Of a stretch of DNA of 64,000 nt, positions 39,358-51,299 are shown one piece after another. The stretch comes from Jannaschia pagri. GTDB lineage: Bacteria; Pseudomonadota; Alphaproteobacteria; Rhodobacterales; Rhodobacteraceae. The DNA lies in contig NZ_BPFH01000003.1 of the NCBI RefSeq assembly GCF_019655435.1, forward strand, positions 310,001 to 374,000. Direction: 5' to 3'. Both the position numbers and the translations under genes were made by a program. The notes under the pieces were generated by a model, which was not told the DNA's origin, searched no databases, and saw nothing but the letters and a program-made list of their open reading frames with translations. How positions within the stretch are numbered: the stretch's first letter is position 1; every line of letters begins with the position of its first letter.

Positions 39358-39594
39358 TCAGAAGGCCCGGAACGTCAGCGTTGTCAGTGTCCGCTCAATC
39401 CCATCGATGTCGAGCAGGTTGTCGTTGATGAACTTCCCCACATCCTCGCCGTCGGGGATATACATCTTCACCAGCAGATCATATTCGCCGCTGGTCGAGT
39501 AAAGCTCCGAATGGATTTCCCGCAAAGCGATGGCGTCGGCCACCTTGTAGGCGGTGGCGGGGCGGCACCGGATCTGGATGAAGACGCAGTTCAT
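39358..39594 (-). CDS. Stand-alone Lrp/AsnC effector (RAM) domain protein
   Basis: 78 aa, all RAM domain: CVFIQIRCRPATAYKVADAI then SELYSTSGEYDLLVKMYIPD and TLTTLTFRAF. There is no helix-turn-helix. Such proteins bind amino acids and form rings, and may modulate full-length Lrp proteins. It lies 96 bases upstream of the LivK-like gene on the same strand, fitting an amino-acid-sensing role for that operon (inference). Confidence 0.87.
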   Translation of the reverse strand: MNCVFIQIRCRPATAYKVADAIALREIHSELYSTSGEYDLLVKMYIPDGEDVGKFINDNLLDIDGIERTLTTLTFRAF

Positions 39595-39709
39595 GGCGGG
39601 CTCCGTTCATGGCTTGGGGCGACTTGACCAGAAAGCGCAGGGCCAATCTAGGGGCTTCGTCACCCGAGACCCGTAGACAGGGCAACGGCGGCTGGGTTCT
39701 ATGCGCCCC

Positions 39710-41647
39710 ATGACCGTTTCACTCCATCACGACGGGGCCTGTGCCATCGTCACCATCGACGCCCCGCCCGTGAATGCGATCAGCCAAACGGTGCGGCAGG
39801 GCCTGCTGGACGCCGTTGCCGCCTGTGATGCAAATCCGGAGGTCCAATCCGTTGTCCTGACCTGCGCAGGGCGGACATTCGTGGCGGGCGCCGATATTCG
39901 CGAGTTCGGGGCCCCGCCGCAGCCGCCTCACCTGCCCGATGTGGTCACCGCCATTGAAGGTGCGACCAAGCCCTGGGTGGCTGCGATCCATGGGATGGCT
40001 CTCGGCGGCGGGCTGGAGCTCGCCCTAGGCTGCCACGGGCGCGTCGCGACGGCGGAGGCCAAGCTGGGCCTGCCGGAGGTGACGCTGGGTTTGATCCCCG
40101 GTGCGGGCGGAACGGTTCGCCTGCCGCGCCTTGTCCCCGCTGAGATGGCGCTGGATATGGTGGCGACGGGCAAGCCCGTAACGGCGCAGGCGGCCTTGGC
40201 TGCGGGGTTGATCGACCGCACTGCCGATGCCGATCTGTTGGACGCGGCCAAGTCCCTCGCCACAACCCTCGGGCAACCCACCCCGACGTTGTCGCGGGCG
40301 CCTGCACCGATCACCGAAGCCTTCGAGGCCAAAGCCAAATCCCTCCTGTCGAAGGCGCGCGGGCAATTGTCCATCCCGGAGGCGGTGGAGGCGGTGCGCC
40401 GAGGCCTCGGATCCGCGCCGGAGGCTTTGGTAGAAGAGCGCGCAGCATTCTTGCGCCTCAAGTCCAGCGACCAGTCGGGCGCGTTGCGCCACATCTTCTT
40501 TGCAGAGCGATCAACCCTAAAGGACGCGCGCGCCAAGGTGCCGCCGCGCCCTCTCCAGTCGGTTGGCGTGGTCGGTGGCGGCACCATGGGCGCGGGGATT
40601 GCTGCGGCCTGTCTGCTGAGCGGTTTGTCGGTCACGATGGTCGAACGGGATGCGGAGGCCGCAGCCCTTGGGCATACGCGAGTCGAGGGGATCCTGTCGC
40701 AAAGCCGGGCGCGCGGTTTGCTATCCGACGGCCAGTATGATGACAGGCTTTCGGCCTTTCGCGCAGTGGCGGACTACGCGGCCTTGGGTGAGGCTGACCT
40801 CGCCATCGAAGCGGTGTTCGAGGATCTGGACGTCAAACACGGCGTCTTCGCTCAGCTCGACCGACATATGCGGGCGGGTGCGGTTCTCGCGACCAACACA
40901 AGCTATCTGGACGTGGACCAGATCGCTGCGGCCACGCGGGACCCGAGCCGCGTGATCGGCCTGCACTTCTTTTCACCGGCCCATATCATGAAGCTTCTGG
41001 AAATCGTCACCCCCGCCGCTGTGGCGGACGACGTCGTTGCAACCGCCGTGGCCCTGTCCAAGCGGTTGGGTAAGACGGCGGTCTTGGCGGGAGTGTGCGA
41101 CGGCTTCGTCGCCAACCGGATCATGACGGCCTATCGGCGGGAAGCGGATTATCTGTTGGAAGAGGGCGCTTTGCCATGGCAGGTGGACGGGGCCATGCGG
41201 GACTACGGCTTCCCGATGGGCGTCTTCCAGATGCAGGACCTTGCCGGGTTGGACATCGCTTGGGCCATGCGCAAGCGGCGAGCAGCAACCCGCCCCGACA
41301 CCGAGCGGTATGTCACGATTGCCGATAGCCTCTGCAAAGCTGGCCGCTTTGGACGCAAGGCGGGGGCCGGTTGGTACGCTTATGATGGCGGCGCGCCGCG
41401 TCCCGACCCGGAGGTTGTCCGCATCATCGGAACCGCGCGCGCCGCGTCCGGTAGGACGCCTAGGACGTTCGGGGACCCAGAAATCATGGATCGGATCTTG
41501 GGCGCAATGACACGGGAAGCCCAGGCTGTCCTCGCCGAGGGCATCGCTCGGACACCTGAGGACATCGACGTGGTCATGGTGAATGGTTTCAGCTTTCCCC
41601 GATGGCGTGGTGGGCCGATGTATGCGGCGGGGATCACCTCGGCGTGA
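39710..41647 (+). CDS. Fused enoyl-CoA hydratase / 3-hydroxyacyl-CoA dehydrogenase
   Basis: 645 aa from ATG 39710; an ATG three codons earlier is possible. The N-terminal crotonase domain (about 1-185) has GADIREFGAPP and GGGLELALGC for the oxyanion hole, with PEVTLGLIPGAGG. A NAD-binding domain from about 285 (GVVGGGTMGAGIA), then NTSYLDVDQIA and HFFSPAHIMKLLEIV, and two C-terminal HAD domains. It resembles FadB/FadJ but is shorter. It performs two beta-oxidation steps. Divergent from the RAM/Liv genes; the acyl-CoA is unknown. Confidence 0.9.
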   Translation: MTVSLHHDGACAIVTIDAPPVNAISQTVRQGLLDAVAACDANPEVQSVVLTCAGRTFVAGADIREFGAPPQPPHLPDVVTAIEGATKPWVAAIHGMALGGGLELALGCHGRVATAEAKLGLPEVTLGLIPGAGGTVRLPRLVPAEMALDMVATGKPVTAQAALAAGLIDRTADADLLDAAKSLATTLGQPTPTLSRAPAPITEAFEAKAKSLLSKARGQLSIPEAVEAVRRGLGSAPEALVEERAAFLRLKSSDQSGALRHIFFAERSTLKDARAKVPPRPLQSVGVVGGGTMGAGIAAACLLSGLSVTMVERDAEAAALGHTRVEGILSQSRARGLLSDGQYDDRLSAFRAVADYAALGEADLAIEAVFEDLDVKHGVFAQLDRHMRAGAVLATNTSYLDVDQIAAATRDPSRVIGLHFFSPAHIMKLLEIVTPAAVADDVVATAVALSKRLGKTAVLAGVCDGFVANRIMTAYRREADYLLEEGALPWQVDGAMRDYGFPMGVFQMQDLAGLDIAWAMRKRRAATRPDTERYVTIADSLCKAGRFGRKAGAGWYAYDGGAPRPDPEVVRIIGTARAASGRTPRTFGDPEIMDRILGAMTREAQAVLAEGIARTPEDIDVVMVNGFSFPRWRGGPMYAAGITSA

Positions 41648-41657
41648 CGGGGGAACA

Positions 41658-41685
41658 GGGACGAATTTTCTAGAAAATTCATCCC
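41658..41685. repeat. 28-base palindrome with AT-rich core
   Basis: GAATTTTCTAGAAAATTC (41663-41680) is a perfect 18-base palindrome. GGGA (41658-41661) and TCCC (41682-41685) extend it, with one C/A mismatch. It sits 11 bases after the fused beta-oxidation gene and just before the katG terminator. Confidence 0.75.
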
Positions 41686-41687
41686 CC

Positions 41688-41721
41688 AAGACAAAGGCGC
41701 CCCCCGATTTCGGAGGGCGCC
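41688..41721 (-). terminator. Terminator of katG (possibly both convergent genes)
   Basis: GGCGCCCCCCG (41696-41706) and CGGAGGGCGCC (41711-41721) form an 11-bp stem with one G-U pair on the minus strand. On the minus strand TTTGTCTT follows. It is 21 bases after the katG stop. Confidence 0.7.
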
Positions 41722-41742
41722 CTGTTGATCTTTAGGTTGCGA

Positions 41743-44083
<2,341 letters not shown>

Positions 44084-45031
44084 ATGATTGGGCTGACCAT
44101 TAGACAGATGCGCTACTTCGATGCCTTGGCTCGGCATGGCCATTTCGGCCGTGCCGCCGATGCCTCGGCCATTTCCCAACCGGCGCTGTCCGTTCAAATA
44201 AAGGAGATGGAGGCCCTTCTTGGCCGTCAGTTGGTGGAACGGGCCGCCCGCCAGGTTCGCCTGACGACATTCGGGGAGGAGGTTCTTCTCCGCGTGCGCG
44301 ATATTCTGCGCGCCGTGGATGAGTTGGGCGATCTCGCGCGCGCGGCGCCGTCCGGGTTGTCGGGGCGTTTGCGTCTGGGCGTCATTCCAACGGTCGCCCC
44401 CTATCTGTTGCCCCGGTTGGTGGCGGCGGTGACCCGCTCCTATCCTGCGCTTGACCTCGACGTGCGAGAGACCATCACGCCGCGTCTGCTCGACGAACTG
44501 GCCGAAGGGCGATTGGATACCGCGATCGTTGCCCTGCCGGTGTCGGAGCCAACGCTCTCTGAGGTGCCGCTGTTTGACGAGGCCTTCGTCCTTGTGCGCC
44601 CCGAGGCGGAGGCCGGCGACCCCATGCCCGCCCCTGATCAACTGAGCCGCATGCGTCTACTGCTTCTGGAGGAGGGGCATTGCTTTCGCGACCAGGCATT
44701 GTCGTTTTGCACGATGCCGACCGCGCGCCCGCGTCATGGGCTGGACGGCTCCGCCCTCTCTACTTTGGTGCAGATGGTGGGGGCAGGCCTGGGCGTGACC
44801 CTCATACCCGAGATGGCGGTGCCCGTAGAAACCCGGTCCGCCCCCGTGGCGGTGTCCCATTTCCCAGAGCCACAGCCCCGGCGGACGGTCGGTATGATCT
44901 GGCGTCGCTCCACGCCCCTAGCGGCGCAGCTTGATGGCTTGGCGGGGGTGATCCGCCAAGCCGTCGCACCCGGCGAGGCGCCGTGCCCGCCCACCCCGAG
45001 GACGACGGGCACGTCGGACGAGGGTCCCTAG
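44084..45031 (+). CDS. oxyR: Hydrogen-peroxide sensor OxyR (LysR family)
   Basis: 315 aa. The LysR helix-turn-helix spans about residues 18-37 ([20 protein letters not shown]). The effector domain carries [14 protein letters not shown]: Cys200 and Cys209, matching the redox pair of E. coli OxyR (C199, C208). Peroxide would link them and switch on katG, which is divergent. The Cys pair makes this more than a general LysR call. The stop codon shares the bases CTAG with the stop of the convergent ABC gene. Confidence 0.94.
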   Translation: MIGLTIRQMRYFDALARHGHFGRAADASAISQPALSVQIKEMEALLGRQLVERAARQVRLTTFGEEVLLRVRDILRAVDELGDLARAAPSGLSGRLRLGVIPTVAPYLLPRLVAAVTRSYPALDLDVRETITPRLLDELAEGRLDTAIVALPVSEPTLSEVPLFDEAFVLVRPEAEAGDPMPAPDQLSRMRLLLLEEGHCFRDQALSFCTMPTARPRHGLDGSALSTLVQMVGAGLGVTLIPEMAVPVETRSAPVAVSHFPEPQPRRTVGMIWRRSTPLAAQLDGLAGVIRQAVAPGEAPCPPTPRTTGTSDEGP

Positions 45032-45804
45032 ACCGTTCCGCCGAGCGATCCCTCTAGCGTCGCCAGTTCCTGGCCACCGGCCATCATGTCCTGCAACTCT
45101 TCGGGCGTGATGTCACCTTTCAGCGCGGTGCCGAGGGTCTGTCCCCGGTTCAGCACTGTGAACCGGTCCCCCACCGCCATGGCGTGGCGCACGTTGTGGG
45201 TGATGAATACGACGGCGATGCCCTTTTTGCGGACCTTGTCGATCGTCGCCAGCACGTTGGACGTCTGTCGCACGCCCAAGGCGCTGGTCGGTTCATCCAG
45301 GATCAGGACTTTCGCCCCGAAGTGTACCGCCCGCGCGATGGCCACGGTCTGACGCTCTCCGCCCGACAGCGTGCCAACGGCCTGGTCGGGCCCCCGCAGG
45401 TTGATGCCCATGGCGCGCATTTCGTCCATGGTCACCCGATTGGCGTAGTCGTGGTCAAAGAACCGCATCCCCGCGATGGTCTTGACCGGCTCATTGCCCA
45501 TGAAGAAGTTCCGGCTGACCGACATCAGCGGGATCATGGCCAGGTCTTGATAGACCGTCGCGATCCCGGCCGCGATGGCGTCCCGTGGGTTGGCGAAGGA
45601 CATGGGTGTCCCCTCGAACAGGATCTCTCCACTGGTGGGTTTGTGGACGCCGGACATCGTCTTGATGAAGGTCGACTTTCCCGCGCCGTTGTCGCCCAGC
45701 AGGCAGTGGCATTCGCCGGGGAAGACATCGACCGACACTCCGTTCAGGGCAATCACCGAGCCGAAGTGCTTGGCGATGTTTGTCATACGAACAATCGGGT
45801 CCAT
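45028..45804 (-). CDS. Inositol/sugar ABC transporter ATPase (single-domain, FrcA/IatA-like)
   Basis: 258-aa ATPase with one nucleotide-binding domain. Walker [11 protein letters not shown]-loop [13 protein letters not shown], signature [14 protein letters not shown], Walker [13 protein letters not shown], switch ITHNVRHA. It belongs to the carbohydrate uptake class 2 type. Start and permease stop share a base (TGATG). The inositol substrate is inferred from the iol genes next door and the shared operator. Confidence 0.9.
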   Translation of the reverse strand: MDPIVRMTNIAKHFGSVIALNGVSVDVFPGECHCLLGDNGAGKSTFIKTMSGVHKPTSGEILFEGTPMSFANPRDAIAAGIATVYQDLAMIPLMSVSRNFFMGNEPVKTIAGMRFFDHDYANRVTMDEMRAMGINLRGPDQAVGTLSGGERQTVAIARAVHFGAKVLILDEPTSALGVRQTSNVLATIDKVRKKGIAVVFITHNVRHAMAVGDRFTVLNRGQTLGTALKGDITPEELQDMMAGGQELATLEGSLGGTV

Positions 45805-46922
45805 CAGCGTTCTCCGGTGATGATGCGGCGGATATAGGTGTTCAGGATCACGGCCAGCAGCAGGATCACCCCCAGGAACACCCGGAACAGAGAGGATTCG
45901 ACGTTGGCAAAGAACAGCCCCTGCTGCACCACGCCAAAGATCAACGCGCCGAGCGCCGCCCCGATGACAGAGCCATAGCCCCCGGTCAGCAGCGCGCCGC
46001 CGATGACCACGGCGATGATGGCCTCGAATTCCTTCAATAGACCCCGGTCCGCGCCCGCCGATCCGAACTCCATCACCTGGCAGACGGCAAAGACCGTCGC
46101 GCAGAAGGCGGTGAACATGAACATTAGGATCTTCACCTGATTGACGGGCACTCCGACGTAGCGTGCCGCCTGGGCGTCACCGCCCGCGGCAAAGATCCAA
46201 TTGCCGAACTTGGTCCGCGTCAGCAGCAGGTGACCGAAGACGATCAGAACAATGGCCCAGACGATCAGCATCGGCACCCCGTCCACGACGGGTTGTCCCG
46301 CACGGTTCCCTCGCTCGAACACGGCGATCAGGCCGATGTCGCCGAACCACTGGAACAAACCGCCCAGGATCTTGGCGCCAAACAGCGGCGCAAGCCAATC
46401 GCCCTCCGCCGCCTCGCGGATGCCGCCAATGATGGTCTTCCGTTCGACCGTCTGGGGGATAAAAATCGTGAAGCCCCGCAGGATGAACAGCGTGGCCAGC
46501 GTCACGATGAAGGACGGCAGCCCGGTCTTCACCACGATGTAGCCATTCAGCCAACCGCAGGCGAGGCAGATGGCGAAGGTGATGAGGATGGCCATCCACA
46601 TGGGAAAGCCCAGCGTCACGCCGAAGATCGCGACCATCATGCCTGCGAACCCGATCATGGAGCCGACGGACAGGTCGAACTCACCCGCGATCATCAGCAA
46701 GCAGGCACCGACGGCGATAATCATGAACTGCGCCGACACGGTCGTCCAATTCATGATGCCCTGGGCGTTGAACATGCCGCTGGATCCAGCCAGCAGGGCA
46801 AAGAAGGTGAAAACGGCGACAGTGCCGATGATCCCGCCCAGCTCTGGCCGGATCAGGGCCTTGCGGATCGGTGATATGTCCTTGACGCGCTCGTCCAGCG
46901 CGGCTTGCGGCGTGTCAGCCAT
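45804..46922 (-). CDS. Inositol/sugar ABC transporter permease
   Basis: 372 aa from ATG 46922, with GGGAGGGACC upstream. About ten hydrophobic helices. RbsC/FrcC-type features: [19 protein letters not shown] near residue 88 and a conserved [20 protein letters not shown] near 310. The upstream frame extension is inside the binding-protein region and is rejected. One permease forms the channel as a homodimer in this class. Confidence 0.9.
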   Translation of the reverse strand: MADTPQAALDERVKDISPIRKALIRPELGGIIGTVAVFTFFALLAGSSGMFNAQGIMNWTTVSAQFMIIAVGACLLMIAGEFDLSVGSMIGFAGMMVAIFGVTLGFPMWMAILITFAICLACGWLNGYIVVKTGLPSFIVTLATLFILRGFTIFIPQTVERKTIIGGIREAAEGDWLAPLFGAKILGGLFQWFGDIGLIAVFERGNRAGQPVVDGVPMLIVWAIVLIVFGHLLLTRTKFGNWIFAAGGDAQAARYVGVPVNQVKILMFMFTAFCATVFAVCQVMEFGSAGADRGLLKEFEAIIAVVIGGALLTGGYGSVIGAALGALIFGVVQQGLFFANVESSLFRVFLGVILLLAVILNTYIRRIITGER

Positions 46923-46987
46923 TGGTCCCTCCCGGTGGATAGAAAAAGGGCGGGCAATCCGTGTGGACAGCCCGCCCCTATGGTGTC

Positions 46988-47932
46988 TTAGCGGTACTCG
47001 CCCGCGAACTCTTCGACCTTGCCAAGCGCGTCCTTGGTCACGAAGCCCGGGCCGGAGTTGATGTTGTTGCCCGGCAGCACGCCGTAGCGGTCGTAGTTCG
47101 CCAGAACGACCACCGGCAGGTAGGCCTGCAAGAAGGGCTGTTGGTCGATGCCCCACTGGATCGTGCCGTCTTTGATCGCCTCGACGATGTTTGTACCCAG
47201 GTCAAAGGTGCCGAAGTAGATGTCCCCGTCCAGGCCCATCTCCTTCACCGCCAGAATGGTCGGATCGGCGGAGGTCGGGCCGAGCGTCAGGATGGCATCC
47301 GTCTCGGGGTTAGCGGTCAGATAGGCGGTGACGCGGTTCTTGATCTCAGCGGGGTCCTGACCCGAGTCGATCATGCTGTCGCCCAAGTCGACGCCCAGAC
47401 CGTCCGCAAAGCCACGGCAGCGCTCGGCAACCACCGTGTTCGAGATGACGTGGTTCACACAGACGAAGCTTTCCACGCCATCGCCTTTGGCCCGCATCCC
47501 AGCGGCAAGGCCTGCGTCATACTCGGGCTGTCCAACGAACATCAGGCCGCCCACCTCGCGCACCTGCTCCGGCGTGCCAGAGTTCATAATGATGACGTCA
47601 ATGCCCTGGTCAACGGCGGCCTTGATGGGCCCGGATAGCACGTCGAAATCGGCCAGCGTCGTGATGATGCCGTCGGGCTGTGCGGCGGCGGCCTGCTCGA
47701 TGATGCGAGCCATATCGGCCAGGTCACCGGTGGGCGGGTTGCGATACTCGACGTTGACGCCCAGCTGATCGCCGGCCAGCGCGATGCCGTTCTTGATGGT
47801 GTTCCACCAGCTGTCAGAATCGGGTGCATGGCTGACCAACACATAGTTCAGATCGGCGTGGCCATCGGCAGCGGCAGCAAAGGGCGCGGCGGCAACGGCA
47901 ACGGCGGCGACCATTGTCTTTACGAACTTCAT
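46988..47932 (-). CDS. Inositol/sugar ABC substrate-binding protein
   Basis: 314-aa periplasmic protein. The signal peptide KFVKTMVAAVAVAAAPFAAA is followed by a Peripla_BP_4 fold: LNYVLVSHAPDSDSWWNTIK, ARIIEQAAAAQPDGIITT and DVIIMNSGTP. AGGAAG lies before ATG 47932. It is the first gene of the transporter operon and lies 85 bases from the palindromic operator. Ligand: myo-inositol is likely by context, but a ribose- or fructose-type ligand cannot be excluded. Confidence 0.88.
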   Translation of the reverse strand: MKFVKTMVAAVAVAAAPFAAAADGHADLNYVLVSHAPDSDSWWNTIKNGIALAGDQLGVNVEYRNPPTGDLADMARIIEQAAAAQPDGIITTLADFDVLSGPIKAAVDQGIDVIIMNSGTPEQVREVGGLMFVGQPEYDAGLAAGMRAKGDGVESFVCVNHVISNTVVAERCRGFADGLGVDLGDSMIDSGQDPAEIKNRVTAYLTANPETDAILTLGPTSADPTILAVKEMGLDGDIYFGTFDLGTNIVEAIKDGTIQWGIDQQPFLQAYLPVVVLANYDRYGVLPGNNINSGPGFVTKDALGKVEEFAGEYR

Positions 47933-48016
47933 TCTCTTCCTCCCGGGTTTTTGTTGGGGCGGCCCGCACAGCGGTCTCCTCCACCCTCGGCGCAAGAAAA
48001 GCACAACTCGATGGTT

Positions 48017-48034
48017 ATTGCAACCGGTTGCAAT
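48017..48034. promoter_or_regulatory. LacI-type operator, copy 1
   Basis: ATTGCAACCGGTTGCAAT is a perfect 18-base palindrome with central CG, the usual LacI-family form. It lies between the transporter operon (start 47932) and the regulator gene (start 48100). The 16-base core is identical to copy 2 at 52430-52445. Confidence 0.85.
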
Positions 48035-48099
48035 TTCTTTGCGCCCCGAACTTTGTGCTGGGGTGAAAACCGGCTAAGAACAGCTGAAAGGAGGCTTGG

Positions 48100-49113
48100 A
48101 TGCCGGTCACCCTAAAAGACGTCGCCCTGCGCGCGGGCGTTTCCCGCTCTGCCGTGTCCCGGACGTTTACCGAGGGCGCTTCGGTCAGTCCGAAGACCCG
48201 CGCCAAGGTCGAGAAGGCCGCCGCAGACCTGGGCTATGCCCCGTCGGCACTGGCCTCCGCGCTCTCCACGGGGCGTACCAAGCTGATCGGGCTTGTTGTG
48301 TCGAACTTCCACAATCCGATCTTTCTCGAAATCTTCGACCGTTTCACCATCGGCCTCCAGGAACGCGGCCTCCGTCCTTTGCTTGTAAACCTTACGGGTG
48401 AGACGGACCCCCAGGCGTCCGTACGTATGCTCCGGCAGTACTCCGTCGACGGCGTTATCATCGCCTCATCCACCCTGCCGCCCAGCTTTGCGGGGGCCTT
48501 CCGCGAGGCGGGCTTGCCGGTCGTCCACAGCTTTGGCCGCTGGACCAGCGCGCCCGAAACTCACGTCGTCGGCATCGACAACCGCGAATGCGGACGGATG
48601 GCGGCGCGCACCCTCGTAGCCCGTGGCTATGAACGAGTCGCTTTCCTCGGCGGCCCCGAGGCGGCGACCTCCACCCAAGACCGCCTCGCTGGGTTTCTGG
48701 AAGGGCTAGAGGCCGCGCCCCTCCGGGGTGTCACAACCAGCTTCGCCGAGGCCTATACCTTCGAGGCAGGCCGCGCGGAAATGCAGCGCCTACTCGCTGC
48801 CGGACCCTTGCCGGATGCTTTCTTCGGGGGCGACGATGTGCTGTCCATCGGCGCCCTCTCCGCGCTCCGCGAGGCTGGGATGGATGTGCCCGGCGACCTT
48901 GGGATCATCGGCCTGAACGATATGCAGATCGCGGGCTGGCAAAACATCGACCTGACCACAATCCGCCAACCGGTCACGGCCATCATCGACGCCTCCATCG
49001 AACTGGCCCTGGCGACCATCGACGACCCCGACCGCCTGCCCGAAGCGCGCCTTTTCCCATGCCGGATTGTCGAGCGCGGCACCCTCCGCCCTTTGGCAAC
49101 TGGGCCAGACTAA
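48100..49113 (+). CDS. LacI-family regulator of the inositol genes
   Basis: 337 aa. The N-terminal helix-turn-helix is VTLKDVALRAGVSRSAVSRT with the hinge helix (APSALASALSTGRTKLIG). The Peripla_BP_3-type sensor has GVDGVIIASSTLPP-like and VVGIDNRECGRMAARTL segments. GGAGG lies upstream. It is divergent from the transporter and surrounded by iol genes. It most likely binds the two 18-base palindromes and represses both units, including itself; the inducer is unknown. Confidence 0.88.
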   Translation: MPVTLKDVALRAGVSRSAVSRTFTEGASVSPKTRAKVEKAAADLGYAPSALASALSTGRTKLIGLVVSNFHNPIFLEIFDRFTIGLQERGLRPLLVNLTGETDPQASVRMLRQYSVDGVIIASSTLPPSFAGAFREAGLPVVHSFGRWTSAPETHVVGIDNRECGRMAARTLVARGYERVAFLGGPEAATSTQDRLAGFLEGLEAAPLRGVTTSFAEAYTFEAGRAEMQRLLAAGPLPDAFFGGDDVLSIGALSALREAGMDVPGDLGIIGLNDMQIAGWQNIDLTTIRQPVTAIIDASIELALATIDDPDRLPEARLFPCRIVERGTLRPLATGPD

Positions 49114-49149
49114 CCAGCGCAACGGGGCAGACCTGGGCCCGCCCCCCTG

Positions 49150-49172
49150 CTTCTTCTCGGCAAAAATACTCA
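49150..49172 (-). repeat. Second copy of the dispersed element, inverted
   Basis: The minus strand reads TGAGTATTTTTGCCGAGAAG then AAG, and it shares GCCGAGAAGAA with 15468-15478 and TGAGTATTTTTG with 17042-17053. It lies between the convergent LacI gene and the Gfo/Idh gene. Confidence 0.55.
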
Positions 49173-49188
49173 GACGCAACGCGACCAA

Positions 49189-50346
49189 TCAGCGAAACAT
49201 CGGAGGCCGGGCATCTACCCAGGCGCCCTCGGCTTTGCCCGACTCCGCCACCGCGAACACAGCCGCCATGGAGCGGAGCCCGTCCTCGGCCCGTGGATAA
49301 AGGTTCGCCGCCGGGTCCATCAAGCGGCTGTCCTTGCGAGCGCGAATGGCTTCTGCGAGATCGGCGTAGATATTGGCAAAGGCCAGGGGCATCCCCTCAG
49401 CATGTCCCACGGTCACGCGGCTGGTGCGGTCGGCCTCCGGCGACAGATTGCCCTCGCCCCGTTCGATCACCTGCAACCGTTCGCCGAGCGGCATGTAGTA
49501 GAGTTGGTTCGGTTGCTCCTGGCTCCACCGCAAACCGCCGGTCTCGCCGAACACCTGAAGGGTCAGACCATGCTGCCGCCCGATGGCAACGGAGGAGGTC
49601 CAGAGCCGCCCCACCGTCCCGCCCGACATGCGGAAGTTCACCATGGCGTCGTCTTCCAAGGTCCGCACGGGGATCGCGCTGACGATGTCGGCGGACAAAC
49701 GCTCGACTTCCTGGCCTGTGACGAAGCTCGCCATATGCATGGCGTGGATCCCGCAATCGGCAAACTGCGCGCTGACCCCCGCCTGTGCCGGGTCATACCG
49801 CCAGCGGACGCGCGGGTTGTCGGCATCGGTGGCATCCGCGTGGTGGCCATGGGCAAACTCCGCTACGACGACGCGCACATCCCCGATGTCGCCCCGCGCC
49901 ACCATCGCCCGCATGTGCCGGACTAGGGAGTAGCCGGTGTAGCCGTAATTCACGGCACAGATCTTGCCGGTCTTATTGGCGATCTCGACGATCTCCTGAC
50001 CCTCTTCGACAGTCATCGTCATGGGCTTTTCGCAAAGGACGTGAAACCCGCCGTCTAGAAAAGCCTTGGTGATCTCATAGTGGGTAGCATTGGGCGTCGC
50101 CACGGTGACCAGGTCCACGCGATCCTCGCGCCCCCGCTCCCCTTCCAGCATCTCCTGCCAGGAGCCATAGGCTCGATCCGCGTCCAGGCCCAGCCGCATG
50201 CCATAGTCGCGCCCTTCCTCGGGGCGGTGGTCCAAAGCACCAGCCACAAAGGCAAACTCGCCATCCAGACCGGCGCCCAGCCGGTGCGCGGGTCCGATCT
50301 GGCTGCCTTCGCCGCCCCCGATCATACCCCAGTTCAGTTTCGCCAT
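49189..50346 (-). CDS. Gfo/Idh/MocA oxidoreductase, second in the iol cluster
   Basis: 385 aa from ATG 50346, with GGGAGGG upstream. Rossmann motif GMIGGGEGSQIGPAHR near residue 7, then CEKPMTMTVEEGQE with the active-site Lys near residue 107, and DCGIHAMHMASF with the catalytic His region. It is NAD(P)-dependent and probably acts on a cyclitol or sugar; a scyllo-inositol or inosose role is likely from context only. Last gene of the minus-strand iolG-iolE unit, 52 bases after iolE. Confidence 0.87.
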   Translation of the reverse strand: MAKLNWGMIGGGEGSQIGPAHRLGAGLDGEFAFVAGALDHRPEEGRDYGMRLGLDADRAYGSWQEMLEGERGREDRVDLVTVATPNATHYEITKAFLDGGFHVLCEKPMTMTVEEGQEIVEIANKTGKICAVNYGYTGYSLVRHMRAMVARGDIGDVRVVVAEFAHGHHADATDADNPRVRWRYDPAQAGVSAQFADCGIHAMHMASFVTGQEVERLSADIVSAIPVRTLEDDAMVNFRMSGGTVGRLWTSSVAIGRQHGLTLQVFGETGGLRWSQEQPNQLYYMPLGERLQVIERGEGNLSPEADRTSRVTVGHAEGMPLAFANIYADLAEAIRARKDSRLMDPAANLYPRAEDGLRSMAAVFAVAESGKAEGAWVDARPPMFR

Positions 50347-50399
50347 ATCAGGCCCTCCCGTAGGGTGGGCGCCAGCCCACCGCCTGTCCAAGTCTCGTG

Positions 50400-51287
50400 T
50401 CAGAACCCGATGGATTGCAGGTATTCGCGGTTCGCCTTCGCGTCCCCCAATGTGTCGTTTTCCTTGGTCGGATCGATGTCCTGCTCGACCGTGCACCAGC
50501 CCTGGAACGCAGCGTCCAGCAAGACCTGCCGGACCGCCGGGAAATCCACATCCCCGTTGCCCAACGTGCAGAAAATGCCGTTCCCGCAGGCCTCGTAGAA
50601 TCCGGTCCGGTTCTCGACCGCGCGGGCCTTCACGGCCGGGTCGATGTCCTTGAAGTGCATGTAGCTGATGCGCCCGACATGCCGTTTCATGAAGGCCACG
50701 GGATCATAGCCCGCATAGGAATGGTGGCCCGTGTCGAAGCAGATCTTGAGGATCTCTTCGGGCACCTCGTCCAGTAGGCGCTCCAACTCCGGCTCGAAGT
50801 CGATGAAGCCGGCCGCATGGGCATGCATCCCCACGGTCAGGCCCGCGTCGGTGCCCATGCGGGCGACCTCGACGATGCGATCCCGGAAGGCGGTCCATTC
50901 GGCGGTATCCATCTGTTCGGCCTCGGCGGCGCGGCCAGCGGTGGGCGCCCGGCGGGGGGAGATGCTGTCGATCAGCACCAGGTGTTTGGCCCCATGGGCG
51001 GTCAGCGCCGCGATGGTCCGGCGCGCGCCGTCCAGCACATCTTCCCATTGGGCCGGGTCGTGGAACGGGCGGAAGACGACTCCCCCGATCAACTCCAGAT
51101 CATGCTCGGCCAGGCCATCGGCTAGGATCGCTGGATCCTCGGGCATATAGCCGACCGGCCCCAACTCGATCCCTTTGTACCCCGCGGCGGCGCATTGGCA
51201 CAGTACCTCTTGCCAGGTGGGGTAGCCTTCGCCCGAGGCGAACTCGATCCCCCAGGAACAGGGGGCGTTTCCGATGCGGATGCTCAT
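50400..51287 (-). CDS. iolE: Inosose dehydratase IolE-type
   Basis: 295-aa TIM-barrel protein of the xylose-isomerase-like family. GNAPCSWGIEFA at the N-terminus is the IolE hallmark. ICFDTGHHSYAGYDP and YMHFKDIDP give metal ligands, and WCTVEQDIDP is the typical end. It removes water from 2-keto-myo-inositol. It lies 12 bases after iolG. A related sugar isomerase is the only real alternative. Confidence 0.9.
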   Translation of the reverse strand: MSIRIGNAPCSWGIEFASGEGYPTWQEVLCQCAAAGYKGIELGPVGYMPEDPAILADGLAEHDLELIGGVVFRPFHDPAQWEDVLDGARRTIAALTAHGAKHLVLIDSISPRRAPTAGRAAEAEQMDTAEWTAFRDRIVEVARMGTDAGLTVGMHAHAAGFIDFEPELERLLDEVPEEILKICFDTGHHSYAGYDPVAFMKRHVGRISYMHFKDIDPAVKARAVENRTGFYEACGNGIFCTLGNGDVDFPAVRQVLLDAAFQGWCTVEQDIDPTKENDTLGDAKANREYLQSIGF

Positions 51288-51299
51288 GGTGTGTGTCCC

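Noticed and set aside
37930-39627. 565-codon plus-strand frame opposite the LivK-like gene
   Set aside because: It is a shadow of a clear binding-protein gene with signal peptide; the antisense product has no recognisable fold.
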